Shown here piece by piece: positions 21,070 to 32,655 of a DNA stretch of 64,000 nucleotides. The DNA lies in NCBI GenBank assembly GCA_019137255.1, contig WPDH01000282.1, positions 1-64,000 on the forward strand. Reading direction: 5' to 3'. The notes below the pieces were generated by a model, which worked only from the letters and a program-made list of their open reading frames with translations, was not told the DNA's origin and searched no databases. The stretch's first letter is position 1. Each line of letters opens with the position of its first letter. The DNA is from Corinectria fuckeliana (Eukaryota > Ascomycota > Sordariomycetes > Hypocreales > Nectriaceae). A program made the position numbers and the translations under genes.

Positions 21070-22474
21070 CTACGCTTCTCCGTATGCGAAGCTAGAGATG
21101 GTTAGAATCCTTGGTCTCTCAATCTGAATTGAGTTGGGTACTTACTCTGAGGGAAATGTGTCTGAAACACTACTATGCGCAGCGAGAGCCAGGACAGCCT
21201 CATCATCCAGGTCTTCCTTCGCCGGTTCAGGAGAAGCAAGACGTGCTCGCTTCGGATCAGGCTCGTCGCTGTCGTCATCACCATCATCAAGATCGTCGAG
21301 CACCCGACCTAACGGCTCTACAGGGGCCTCAGGCTCGGTAACGGGTTCAGCTGACTGCTTAGTTGGCGACGGACCCTGAGCAGGCGTCGTTTCTTCCGAT
21401 ATGGATCGAGGTTGTTGCTGTTGCGGTTTCTGTTGCTGCTGCTGTTCAGAGTCCCGAGATTGTTGATTTTGTTGGCTCTGTTGAAGAGGATGAAGTTGGG
21501 GAGTGCTCCGTGGCAGCTCGGGACCGGGAGGAGGGCTTGGGAAAATAACAGGAGGGCCTGGTACCGGATGGGCTACCGGCTCACCAGTCATGGCGTCGGA
21601 GGCTGCATGAGGTGCGAGAGGAGCACTAGGCGGAACAGCGAGATTCGGGGGGGCACTAGGGAAATGTGCACCAGGGGCATGCGCACTGGTGACATGTGCG
21701 CCAGGAACATCCGTGCCTGGAACATCCGTGCCAGGAATATGCGCGCCAGGAACATGCGCACCAGGGACATGTGCGCCGGGAACATATGCGCCGGGGATAT
21801 GCGCGCCGGGATGGTTTGGATCAGGCATACCGGGATCAATATCACTGGTAATGAGCCCGCCCTCGACTGGAGCGGGAGGTTGCTTCCTAGGCCGGCCTCG
21901 TCCAGGGCCAGGACGACGCGTGATGGGGTTCATGGTTGGGTCATTCCTCCTTGAAATCTCGTTGGCGACGCCGTTGATCTCGGCCTTGTTCTGAGCCCGG
22001 CGGAGGCCTTGGAAGTGTTGACTGGTCGCGTGTTAGTGACATCCCCAGTACAAAGTACAATCAAGAAACGGCCGATGAGTAGACAGAATGATGGAAGGAT
22101 TTGTGAGTTGGGCTTGGCGTCGTGCCTGGGGGATATCGGTATGATGTCATGGTGAGAGTGAAGATTGGCTCTTCCAACAAGCTTTGCATGTGCCAACGAG
22201 ACCGTTACGTGTCTCGCCAGCTTGGAATTGAGGTACACCATCCATAGGAGAACGAAAGGCCGTACGTGCAATCAGGAGAAACAACAAGATGGAACTAAGA
22301 GACGGCATTGTCAACTTACCGGCATCCTTCATTAGTGAATCCGTATCCCAAGGTCCTCATGTGATTGCCGATGGTAGTCCATTCCGAGCCGCTGATGATA
22401 CCGATGTTTTTCACCGACAGTATGGTAAAGAACAGATCCTTGTCTGCCCTATCATTCCAATTCTTGCTGTTCAT
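21070..22474 (-). CDS. Gene E: Myb/SANT-like protein with AT-hook and PGAH repeats
   Basis: Three exons: 22474-22320 (155 nt), 22021-21146, 21091-21070; 350 aa, both introns phase 2. Domain: KNWNDRADKDLFFTILS ... SEWTTIGNHMRTLGYGFT, then RQHFQGLRRAQNK across the first junction. Next is GRGRPRKQP, a canonical AT-hook core that binds the minor groove of AT-rich DNA. Ten pentapeptides of PGAH[V/I] type follow, then Pro-rich and Gln-rich (QQQQQKPQQQQ) sequence and an acidic end. Intron 2 (54 nt, GTAAGT, CTAAC, CTAG) replaces the stop at 21142 with the ending SDFAYGEA; without it the protein would be slightly shorter. Probable DNA-binding regulator; target unknown. Confidence 0.8.
21661..21810 (-). 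repeat. 15-bp coding minisatellite (PGAH[V/I] x10)
   Basis: Ten tandem 15-bp units inside gene E exon 2. Most encode PGAH plus V or I, with PGAYV, PGTDV (twice), TSAHA and PGAHF variants. Frame-preserving, hence probably length-polymorphic. Confidence 0.9.
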
Positions 22475-25341
22475 GACGATGGACGCTGGTGGGGGGGGCG
22501 GCTGAGAGGAGTGTACAAGACCCGAGGCGGGACGAGGTTAGAAGCTGTTAAGTCGACGGCTGGATCAATGGGAAAATTGGTAGTGAGAAATTGTTAAGGG
22601 AGCCGCTGAAGAGGGAGGTTGGGGACGTTGAGGCGGGGGGTGGTCTGAGCGCGTGCTTGGCCTTGGAGGATTCGGGGCACGGAAAAAGTGCCGGTCCGGT
22701 GGTTTGGTTCACCATTTGCCTGGGAGAGAGGGCAGGATCCAGCGGTCTCAATCTAGAAGACGAGAATGCAGAGCCGACTGGAAATGATATTTTCCTAGCA
22801 CTCAAAGGTGAGGTTTCCAGTCCTTCCCGCCTCGTCAACGTGGTCTGTCCTGTTCGGATCCCCCAGCGTTGAGCAGATGTGTTGACTTAGCCGAGGATAG
22901 GCCGTGGATTAGCCGGGAGAACCAGGCCGTGGCACGACGGTACACTCGTCAGCGGAGCATCATCAAGCCGCCGTCAGCAAGGGGGCGCCAGGGCAAAGAG
23001 AAAACCGGGGCGGCGCACCGGGTGAGCAAAGGTCCGCAGGGAGGGAGGCGAAAGCAATTTACAGGACTCACGTGCTTTCGCGGAAACTTGGCGGAGACCA
23101 GGCAGCACAGTGTCCCACCAAGCTTCGCGCCCGTCGCGTCTCCCGCCCACTTCATCCCATCCCCTCCACGACGGCCTCATGGCCTGGGGCGCGGGCGGCG
23201 ACCATGGATGCGCCCACGATGCATCCCAATGCTTGTGTCGGGCTGCCTTGCCTAGACGGCGAATTTTCCTGGCTCTCGGGGCAGGTCTGGCGGTTGAATT
23301 GCTGCTCGTCGCTCGAGGCCATCACCGCCTCCATGGTCCGGACAGCAGCCCATCCGACATGCTTCAGAGCCACCCCTCAGCTGAGAGTCAGAAGCAAACC
23401 TCGGCGGATCGGCTGCATGGCGCAATCTCTTCCATTCTTGAGACGAAGTTAGCGTCGAGGCGTACCACCAGGTCCTTGCACTCGTCTCGTTGCCTCTTGT
23501 CTCGTTGCGATTGAGGCAGACGTGGTTGTGATCCCATCACCGGGCTTGCATTTGCATTGTCCGACATGCACATGGTTCGTTTCCCACACCCCTCAGGACA
23601 AGTCCCGTTGGCCTGCGTTGCAGCTCAAGCTCGATCGGAGCAGTTTGAATTAGCTGGGCCAATTGGTGGTTGTCGGGGCTGGAGAGATGAAGCCACGAGG
23701 CAAGGTGCGGCATATCGCATATCGCATATCGCCTTGGCTCTCGACCATGACCACCGCACACACCCATCCATCCTTCTAGCTGCCCTTTTGGAGTGTTCAA
23801 TACCCGGCCGTCCGTGTAGCTAATTCGTCGGTGACCCGCGAATGAGTCACACTGGGTTTCAGTCCATTCCAAGGCTTACCATCCCTGTCCAGGCCGACCT
23901 TAGCTCCGCGATGCCAATGCTCCGCCAGAAATCTTTGTTTGCCAGCATCGCATCGTCGACGCAATTGAGCGACGTGTGCGCTCGGGGCGCTCGGGGCGCT
24001 TTGGCGGGGCTTCGGCAAATGTCGTGAAGACAGCGTCTGAGTCTGGGATGGCTTCATTCCATGAAAGGTCTCTTATTGAGATGATTGAGTTTGGTCATGT
24101 CTCAATGGCTCGACATGTCACGCTCGTCGAGACCTTTGATCACCTTGGGTGCAGCTCGCCGCTGTGGTGTGGTGGTTGCGGATGCGGCACCTGTGGCCCA
24201 TGGTCTTAGCGAGCGGCAGGGGGAAGGGTTAGTGGAGGTTAGTGGAGGCTAGTGGGCCCATGAGCCGCTGGACCCCCGTGGGTGGTGGATTTAGCGGGCT
24301 TGTTAGCGGCGGGGGCACAACCACTGTACGCGGTGCTCGCGCCCGCCGCAGCCCCTCGTCGCGCCCCGTTTTCCGTCATTGGGAGGGATCTCCCCAAAGC
24401 CAACAAAAAAAAAGTCGGTAGCACCAGGCAACCACAGGCATCATCGCCATCCACCTCAGACACTTGGCCGGCTGGCGATGCCAGATGGGGAGCTCCAGCT
24501 GGGGGCCTAGTAGATTAGGCCCTGCAGAAAGTGCTACAGTACGTACTGTTATGTACGCTGTGTCTAACGTGCTCAGCAGTCCGCAGTCCGCACTGTCTCC
24601 CTCGAGTCCCGTTCGTCCCCCGCAATGGAAGGCCTGGCGGCGGATGCGTGTGATGCGCTATGGTCCGTCCATGGCGGCAGCAGGAGACATGCTGCTCACA
24701 TATAATGCACGTTGGCCCCCTTTGGGCCTCAGTGCTTTTCCTCCGTAGCTCGTCCGTCTCTCCTATTTCCTTCCTCGTATCGCTCTCGCTCTCGAGACCT
24801 TTCTGAATCACACACCCACCTCGTCCTCCCGCCTATATATTCCCCCGGCGTGCTCCCGTTGGGCTTCTGCAACCAAGAAACTTGCCGTCCGCCTCGTTCT
24901 TTTCCTGGTTGCTCTTCTTCTATCTCCCTACTACCTAGGTAGCCAACGACAAGCTCGGATCCCTCCCGCCACTCAGCTCCCTCCTAGTCAATCCATTCAA
25001 CCCTTCCATCTTCCATCCATCCATCCATCCAACCCATCTCGGCTGATCCACACCAAACCGACCTTCAACATTGTTCCAGCCCTGGATTCACGCTGATTCA
25101 CACCATTCATCAAACCTTGCTCCACCGTCTCGGGCCGCTATTTCCATCTCACCCCCTCCGCTGAGGCATCCTCAGTTGCCTAGGGCTTCATGCAGTGACT
25201 CCGAGTCCCCGCCATATATAACTCGCCTCCTCTCCTCTTCTGCCTACTCCGCCAGCCTTGCGTCGTTCTACACATCATCCTCTTCCCGCCCTTCACTTCC
25301 ATCTCCATCTCCGTCAACTCAACTCCTCGTCAGCCATCGCC
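22475..25341. promoter_or_regulatory. Divergent spacer between the two halves of the Myb/SANT block
   Basis: 2.87 kb separating minus-strand genes A-E from plus-strand F-J. Short frames only, no domain recognised. Small direct repeats: three GCATATC units near 23709-23730 and a GCTCGGGGC doublet near 23980-23999. Two AT-rich TATA-like stretches (near 24700 and 25207-25216) precede gene F, whose leader is pyrimidine-rich with a CCATC run near 25015-25030. Confidence 0.5.
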
Positions 25342-26142
25342 ATGACTCCCAACAGCGAGAACGCCATGGCTCGGTTCCTTCTCGCCATCTTGAACCAGAA
25401 GAACCTCAAAGACGTAAGTTCTTGCACTGGTTACCTTCACTGTACATTATTCTCACTCCTCTAGATCGACTGGAACCTAGTCGCTTCGGATCCTGTTCTC
25501 ATGCAACCCATCACCAATGGCCACGCCGCGAGAATGCGGTTTGCCAGGTTCCGCTCTACCGTCAACGGACACGAACCGCAGAAGAGGACTCGCACCGCCG
25601 ACAACAAGTCTCGAGTCACCAAATCTAAGAAGCCTTCGCAAACTAAGAAGGACAGTCTCGTCAAGTCGGAGTCGGGCGTCGGCCTCTCTTCCTATGCTCA
25701 AGTGCGTCAGGGTTCTTCCCTCGAGATCAAGCAGGAGCATAACCAACATGCTTATCTTGCACAGTTCTCTCCCGCTTCGACCACTTCTCCTTACCTCACC
25801 GATAACCGAGACGACATTAACCCTCGCTTTCTCACGCCCTGCAGCGACGACGTGGGCCACCCTCTGTCCGTGAACTCTGCTTCTCTCGAGGATGTCCGAC
25901 TTCGGAACGGGTTTGGTCCCTCGATGGACTGCAACCCAGACTTGATGCATCACGCTGGCCATGATCTCATCGGCCTGGCTCAGTCCCCTTATCATACGTT
26001 TGACGCTGCCTATGACCTGAGCAGCTACAAGACCGCAGGCGATGCGCAGAGCCCGGCTGCTCTGGACTTGACCGGCGCCCAGTCTCACGCAGACTTCAGC
26101 CCAGAGTGGGCCGACAACTTCCACGACCACCACCCATTTTGA
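25342..26142 (+). CDS. Gene F: Myb-like domain protein, subfamily II
   Basis: Two exons, 25342-25413 and 25465-26142; 249 aa. The 51-nt intron is phase 0 and sits just before the core IDWNLVASD. The N-terminal ~65 residues form the Myb-like unit common in Pezizomycotina: a helix MARFLLAILNQKNLKD, then DWNLVAS, then ITNGHAARMRFARFRS. A basic segment follows (KRTRTADNKSRVTKSKK), then a Ser/Thr/Asp/His-rich tail resembling an activation region, with VKSE and IKQE SUMO-type motifs, ending in HHPF. Likely nuclear and DNA-binding; function not known. First gene of the plus-strand half of the block. Confidence 0.85.
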
Positions 26143-28089
26143 TACCCGAAAACAGAAGCAACGCATAGAGGACGGATAATGTACAAAACTGGAGATGTGT
26201 TTAGAACGCTTTGCTGTTATGACTTAATGATTGGTTTTGAAATGGGTTTCGCTTGGGTTTCGCTCTGTCCTGGTCGGGTTTGTTTTTGTCTTTGATCTTG
26301 TTGACGATGACTCTGTCTTGTCTATTTTGGGAGAGCTCAAACATGGATGTCTCTTTGGTTCTGAACGGACGCAGTGGGCACTGCATAATGTACACTACCT
26401 AGGTTGTCTTAATGTCAGAATCTCATCTTCTTGCCGCGGTGACCGGTCTAATGCGTCGCTGTTATGTGGATGGGATGCAAGCGTCCATCCCACTGTCATC
26501 ATGCGGAGTTCTCGCTACGTGAATAGCAACTGATGGTACTCAGACGACTACCAACCAATATCTGCCTTCCATCTGATTCCGAAGAAGCATGTTCACATGT
26601 ACATAACCGGAAACAGCCATGCCGTTCTAGACGTTTATAACTCTCTCATGTATCTGGCTGCATCAAAACGGAGACTTGGTCTACCTGTACCCAGAGTGCC
26701 ATATTGTACCACTATCCTCGCACTTCCTCCGTTATTTAGTCGCATCTAATATCGACAGGGGAAGCTAAATTTATTGTTGGTTTGTATATATTAAGCATCA
26801 TATGTTAATTGTCATTCCGTGTCAGCGAACAAATCGTTTGTCTATAGACAAAGTTCTTGGCCACTGCCACCCCAGCCACAATCGCGATGATGGACACAAG
26901 CATCGGTTACCGAGTATGGACCAGGTTGCTCTTCATGTGCTAACTTCACCCTTAGGGACATCGCGATAAGGAACCTTTCCTAAGTATTCGCTCGGTAGAC
27001 CTTGATATTTGTGTCAACGACCGAGGAGCCACTTAGTCAGCCATTGTCAGAACCCTTCGTTGCCGTGCTGACGAAGTGAGTACCACCGGTGAGAGAGTAC
27101 CGGGTTTTTCATACATAGTAAGGATCCCCTAGAACTTAAAAGCCATTAAATGAACAGTGACAGCATCACATTGATCCTTTCCAATAAGAACTAAGCAATA
27201 ACATCGAAGTCCCTAGTAGTTAAAAGGTAGGGCGACTTGTTCAATACTGCATTGTTACTTTCAGCTAGTCCTAATTGGAGATGAACGAAAAGGGATGTTC
27301 AATAGAAGCAAAGGCGTATAAGATTTGTAATTAGTTTGTACTGCCAGGTAGGGAGTGCAAAAATCGTAGAGATGATCAGCCATTCGCCCATAACTAAGGA
27401 ACCTTGCAAACGTACTACGAAGTGCTTAAGCAAATTACCAACTTACGAGTAACTGTCAGAGAGCAGAGCGTTCCAACCCGTAAGAGCACCCTTGTCCCTT
27501 TCCAAGTGCAGCAGATAAGAGGACTCGTCTGAAGCCCACGAGGGCAGGCAAGCGGCGTAAACATCAGTAAATGAATTAGATTCCCAGGCACATTGGCATG
27601 TGCCAGCTACGAGTACCTGAATGATCACTTGTGTTGTTTCATTGTTCTTGTCTTGTTCTCATTCGGGGGAAGGCCGTCTCTACAAACATTCACCAACCGC
27701 CTATTGGCTCTGTGCAAACGCTCGAAAACGCGGCGTTTGCAACAGTCAGGCACCCGCAACGCGCCAACCAAGTAGGAACCGAGTGTCTACAGCCCACGAG
27801 AACAGCACCCATTAATCCGGGTTTATGGGACCCTCCGTGTTCTAATCTGCTCGTGCCTAACATTAAAAACCCAGAGTTTCTGGTTTCGAGCTGCACCAAA
27901 CTTCTCTCCGCTTTCATCTTTCACCACACATCGCACGACACACTTGCACCCGCCGAGGCCACCATCAAACACTAAAACCTCGAGTCATCGCAACCCCCTT
28001 TACCAAACGGTTCGCTTTCTTTCTCATCTTGCATCTTGAAGCCAGCTCGTTGACCTCTTCTACAACCAGCACCTTCGACATCCAGCATC
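26143..28089. other. Intergenic, gene-poor and relatively AT-rich
   Basis: 1.95 kb between genes F and G. Composition is lower in GC than the flanks, especially about 26700-27450, with no coding pattern or terminal repeats that I could recognise. It may be degraded DNA; the last 150 bp are the leader of gene G. Confidence 0.5.
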
Positions 28090-28605
28090 ATGTCCGACAC
28101 TAAGAAGGAGCCTACCGCCGCCGAGGCCATGCTGTTCTTCAGCATCGTCAAGAATACGAAGAACAAGGCGGACGTCGACTGGGACACCGTCGCTGCAGAG
28201 CAGGGCTTCAAGAATGCCGAAGTCGCCAAGGTACGTCTGTTCACCATCGTCAACACAATCCCGCCTCCTTTTACCACCAACCACCTGCTAACAGCTCGGC
28301 TTCGTCTCCAGGTCCGATTCGGTCAGGTCAAGCGCAAGCTCGGAATCTCCAGCGACACATCCGCGCCGGCTCGCACTCCCACCAAGAAGGGCGGCTCCTC
28401 GTCGGTGCTGACCACGCCATCCAAGGTGGTCAAGACACCTCGGGCCAGGGCCAAGGGCCGCGCCAAAGTCAAGAAGGAGGAAGCCCGCGACTCGGACGAA
28501 GACAACGAGAAGTCTTCGATCAAGGCGGAGCAGGACGAGAGCGACGGAGACACTGTGAGCGACCAGCTTCGCGCCGAGATGGACGTCAAGTCGGACCCCT
28601 TTTAA
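28090..28605 (+). CDS. Gene G: small Myb-like protein, subfamily II
   Basis: Two exons, 28090-28230 and 28312-28605; 144 aa. Domain: AAEAMLFFSIVKNTKNKADV, then DWDTVAAEQGFKNAEVAK|VRFGQVKRKLG, the bar marking the phase-0 intron. The intron is 81 nt without a stop codon, so retention would insert 27 residues in the recognition region instead of breaking the frame; the spliced form is preferred because VRFGQVKRK matches gene H (ERFRQM) and gene I (KRYERM). The tail is basic (KTPRARAKGRAKVKK, AT-hook-like) then acidic, with VKKE and IKAE SUMO-type sites and the end SDPF. Confidence 0.82.
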   Translation: MSDTKKEPTAAEAMLFFSIVKNTKNKADVDWDTVAAEQGFKNAEVAKVRLFTIVNTIPPPFTTNHLLTARLRLQVRFGQVKRKLGISSDTSAPARTPTKKGGSSSVLTTPSKVVKTPRARAKGRAKVKKEEARDSDEDNEKSSIKAEQDESDGDTVSDQLRAEMDVKSDPF

Positions 28606-29503
28606 AGCCGGGGACTACAGGGCTGCAATACGGAGTGTACTGTCTCGATAGCCTCCAGGGACTCTTGTTCGCTAGGTTTGAAGTTTCGTGGAAGCTTTGG
28701 GCTCTGAGGGGACGGTTGGGGATTTCGCATAGGACAGGTCTACAGGCAGCATGATGATGAAGATGCCCAGCTTGGCTAAAATCCAAGCCTACTATAACTC
28801 GTATACTAGAGACTTGTGTGTTCTAACTGTGTGCTCCTATTGTGCGAGATGTTCTCAGAATTGATGTGGATCACTTGCGTGTGGCTGCACTGCCATGTTG
28901 CTGAATGGGGGCAACAGGGCGTTTTTAGATGGCATGTTCCTCGGCCTCCAAGGCGTTCGCAAAACACAAAGGTTCAAATACAGCCCAAAAGGATGCTGCT
29001 GCCCTCCCTTTTCCATCAACAAGAAAGCTGTTCTAGATATGGGGTGTTGCCTAGCTGTTCTCAAACAGTCGCTCAGCCCTCCATTCATATTCGCACAACG
29101 GGCCAAACGCTTCATTCACTCTCCATTTGCCGAGGGCGAGCGGTGCACTCGAGTTCTGCCAAAAGCGGACAAACAAACGAGAATCTAGCAGGCCACCACT
29201 CCGTTTGTACTCTGCCTGGTTGCCTATTCTCTCACATACCCATTCTGCCACATTCTGTCTCCTCGCTCCCCTGCCCTCAAGTCTCTTCCCCTCTTCTCCA
29301 GCCATCTTCTCTCCATCCATCTTCTTTCATCTCATCAACAACAGCAACAACACCCCTTACCAACACTACTCAACCATTACAACTCCCAACACTCACCATC
29401 AAACACCTCATCCATCTTATTCATCAACTCTTCCAAACCTACCACAAGTATGGTCTCCTGTTTGCATCTGCCATGCTCCAAACTAACCATCCTCCAGTCC
29501 ACC
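28606..29503. promoter_or_regulatory. Spacer and leader of gene H
   Basis: 898 bp. The last ~300 bp are C/T/A-rich leader. A small 5'-UTR intron is predicted at 29448-29497 (GTATGG donor, CTAAC branch, CCTCCAG acceptor), ending six bases before gene H's ATG. Confidence 0.5.
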
Positions 29504-29935
29504 ATGGCTCCCAAGAAGGCCTCCACCACCGGCTCTGACGGCGAGACCCCTCTCGGTCTCACTGATGGTGAGCTCCGCTTCATCAAAGCCATCTTCGACA
29601 ACATGACCCAGAAGCCCGACGCCAACTGGGACCTGGTTGCCGACGGCCTCGGTCTCAAGGACGCCAAATGCGCCAAAGAGCGCTTCCGCCAGATGTCGAA
29701 CCGCCACGGCTGGGGCGGTCAGTCTGCTGCCGCCGTCGCGAGCCCTCGCAAGGCCAAGGCCGGCGCTGCGGCTTCTAGCGATTCCAAGGTCACCAAGAAG
29801 CCTCGCACTCCACGAAAGAAGGTCAAGAAGGACGAGTCCGACGAGTCCGAGACCAAGGAGGATGTCAAGCAGGAGGTTAAGCAGGAGGTCAAACAGGAGG
29901 TGAAGGCCGAAGACAACGACGCCACCATTGATTAG
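29504..29935 (+). CDS. Gene H: small Myb-like protein with SUMO-site array
   Basis: Single coding exon, 143 aa, the only intact member of the block without a coding intron. Start at 29504 rather than the in-frame ATG at 29450, because the latter lies at a predicted 5'-UTR intron. Domain (residues ~20-70): LTDGELRFIKAIFDNM, then DANWDLVADGLGLKDAKCAKERFRQMSNRHGWG, trimmed here only by reading direction into three helices. The tail has a Lys/Arg stretch (TKKPRTPRKKVKK), then an acidic end where VKQE occurs three times and VKAE once, four consecutive consensus SUMO acceptor sites. Probably a nuclear DNA-binding protein. Confidence 0.85.
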   Translation: MAPKKASTTGSDGETPLGLTDGELRFIKAIFDNMTQKPDANWDLVADGLGLKDAKCAKERFRQMSNRHGWGGQSAAAVASPRKAKAGAAASSDSKVTKKPRTPRKKVKKDESDESETKEDVKQEVKQEVKQEVKAEDNDATID

Positions 29936-31112
29936 AGCAGCAGCGTTGCGGCTTAGATTCGTTTGACTACGGTGCAGGATCTTGTCTCTTTAGTGTGGTT
30001 AGCGATGGATGGCCTGGGCTTGGACATCTGCTTCATCTACGCATTCAGAATCGGTTATCGCATCTATCCTCTGATGGCAACAGAATACGAGAACTAAATA
30101 AGACTGGTGACACAACGTAAACGAAGGGGTTTTCCGGTATCGTGACTGTGTTTAGAACGGTCGAGGACAGTTGACAGCAAACTCTCCAGTGAGGAGGTGA
30201 TGGCCTCGACGTACGAAACCCCCCTGAGCAGGCCTAGCACTGTTAAAAAAAATTGGGTTTCCAGGCAGTAAGCTTCTCTAATCTAGGGCTCTATCTTCGG
30301 GGAGTTGGGGCAAATGGTATAGGTGAAGATCCAAACTTGCCTGCTGTCGCGAACAAACGTGGTTCCCTAGCCAGTAGCAAAACAGCTGTCCCCCAGCCAC
30401 CGTCGCTGCCTAGGAGTTAACAGAGACACCCGCGCGTCCCCCAAGAAGTTCCAGCGTGTTTTCCCTCTCTAGTGCTTCGGAAACGTGCCTCGAGTCTGTC
30501 CACTGAACTCTTCCCTCGTGTCCTCCGCAACAACACAGCAAGGCACAGCAGAGCACAACACCGCAACACGCAACCTTGTCACTCCATTCACTAGAGCCCT
30601 CGGTGAGTTTAGGATCTTTTCTTCTGTTCTCTCAGTGTTCGCTTCTTGTTTTTTTGGCCCACAATCTGCGATTCTTATTACTGGTCCCCGGCGTCGTGCG
30701 GCCTGTGTCTTGTTCCCACTTCAGTTGTCCCTCAGCTCTCGCTCACCTCGTCCTATTCTTCACCCTTTCGCGCCCAGCCAATTCACTTCTTCCATCCCAA
30801 TCAGTCTTGCGCAAACAAAAAAAAGCCCTGTCCTTTTCCTATCTCCCACAAAACCCCCCTTTTCTGTCCAAACCTTTCCTCCCATCTTCCCCCTTCCTCC
30901 ATCCTTCATCCACAACACAACACCTGCCTCGTCGCCCTGACATCGCTTCCAGCCAACAGCACAAACCTATCAACAATCACTCAACTCAACTCGGTAAGGA
31001 TCTTTCTCTCGTCGGGCTCGCCTTGGCGTCCCAACTTTACCTTCTTCGTTCTCTTCCGTCTTCACGTCGGCCGTTTCCTAACTCTTTCGTCCAGTCCTAA
31101 ACATCCGCCAAG
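29936..31112. promoter_or_regulatory. Spacer and long leader of gene I
   Basis: 1.18 kb. From ~30480 it is strongly pyrimidine-rich. A 5'-UTR intron is likely at 30994-31094 (GTAAGG donor, CTAAC branch, GTCCAG acceptor), and a further GTGAGT donor lies at 30603. No separate gene seen. Confidence 0.5.
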
Positions 31113-31707
31113 ATGTCCAAGCAAGAGCCCGCTGAGCAGGTCAAGTTCCTTGTTTCGTGCATCGGACACACCACCAACGGCCGAGTAAGTCAAGGTCTCT
31201 CGACGTTTCAAGGGCGTTTCTAACCAAGTCAGCCTGACTTCCAGGCCGTCGCCGAGGAGCTTGACATCATTAGCAAGGCTGCCGCGTAAGTCGCACCATC
31301 TCATCCCTCCCGAGACATGTCGCTGACGCAGACCAAACAGCCAGAAGCGGTACGAGCGAATGCTAAAGGCCCATGGCATCAAGCCAGGCCGCAAGACCAC
31401 CGTCAAGGATGAGTCCACCAACGGGTCCAGCGACGGCGACAAGGCCCCTGCTGCTACGCCCACGAAGCGCAAGGCCAGGGGCACGCCTGCTACCACGCCC
31501 GCAAAGAAGCGAGCTCCCGCCAAGCGCACGCCCAAGAAGGAAGAGGTCGATGACGACGACACTGACGAGAAGGGTGTGAAGCAAGAGTCCCCTAACTCTC
31601 CTACATCGTCCTTGAGCGGTAAGATTTCAAGACTTGCCAGCGCTGTGTCGATGGTCGCTAACAACTGCTCTGGCACAGATGCGCCCGGCTCTGACTTCGA
31701 GGCCTAA
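31113..31707 (+). CDS. Gene I: small Myb-like protein, subfamily II
   Basis: Four exons: 31113-31184, 31233-31285, 31341-31618, 31679-31707; 143 aa. Domain: EQVKFLVSCIGHTTNGR|PDFQAVAEELDIISKAAA|QKRYERMLKAHG (bars = introns; the first is phase 0 at the same place as in gene F, the second lies close to that of gene G). The tail is Lys/Ala/Pro/Thr-rich and histone H1-like (KRKARGTPATTPAKKRAPAK), then acidic, with VKDE and VKQE SUMO-type motifs. The last intron is 60 nt, stop-free and in frame, so retention adds 20 residues rather than truncating; the spliced end is DAPGSDFEA. Confidence 0.82.
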
Positions 31708-32655
31708 ACGGCCGAGAAGCACCCTACGATTCTAGCAACTGTTGATGTACATTACATGGGGCGTTTCGATTGTCCATGGATCTTTGCGACTTGGCTCTTG
31801 ATCAAACGTCCACGCACTTAGCTGGTGATGCATACTAGTAGGGAATGGTTGGATGACTAGTAAGGTAGTTCATACTAGCAGATGAGATAGCCTGGGATTT
31901 GATCCAAACAAATGGCATCACGATATAACAGTCAACACTTGCATTCTCTGTCGTGAAAACTCTCTTTAGCAGTAATCATTCGTGATGCCAACTCTTGCCT
32001 CGCCCAGTGAGGTCAGTGCAACTCAACTTGTTGCGCAGCACCGCATCTCCAAGAAGCGATACGCATTTCCGTCCCCTCGCCAGTTTTGCCAACTGCCTAC
32101 CCATTTCTGGGCGCTGCAGTTTCTCAGAACGGTTGAACCCGTGACTAACTGTTATTTGCACGTTGTGGCGGCCATTGTAATGCAAGCTTGATTCACCGCG
32201 ATAAGCGACCAGCCTCTCTGCGCTTTCATATTAACACTCACTCAACCCGTTGTAGCCATCGAACAATGCACCCAAAAAGTGTCGATCAACTTCCAACAGC
32301 TATTGTCAACGCGATGCATCACTGCGGCCGGTTGTCTCCGCACCATGGCCTCAAGACTAGTATATATTATTCCTTCGTCTCCCACTTAATCCACCCTCAT
32401 CACACTGCATCCTCTCTTCATCACGACTTCGCTGCATCGTTCTATCATCCGTCTCTCTCTCAAGCCGTCTCTCGATCACGCCGTCCTCGCCTCATCTTAA
32501 GCCCGTTTCTTCCACCTTGTAAGTGTTTCCCACTCTCCCGTCAATAACCACGACTAACAGGCTGCAACCAGCTCTCGTAAGAGCAGGATACCACTAGGTC
32601 TTCTCTCCGCCGAAAGCAAGATATCCCGTCGAGTCCCCATAAAGCATACATCGTG
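31708..32655. promoter_or_regulatory. Spacer and promoter of gene K
   Basis: 948 bp. A TATA-like TATATATTATT lies near 32359-32369. A 5'-UTR intron is predicted at 32519-32571 (GTAAGT donor, CTAAC branch). No other gene seen. Confidence 0.5.

Noticed and set aside
26700..27450. Decayed transposon in the AT-richer spacer
   Set aside because: Lower GC only; no terminal repeats, transposase fragments or target duplications could be seen by eye.
29450..29503. Earlier in-frame ATG of gene H
   Set aside because: The ATG overlaps the donor of a predicted 5'-UTR intron and the extension is not similar to the other family members.
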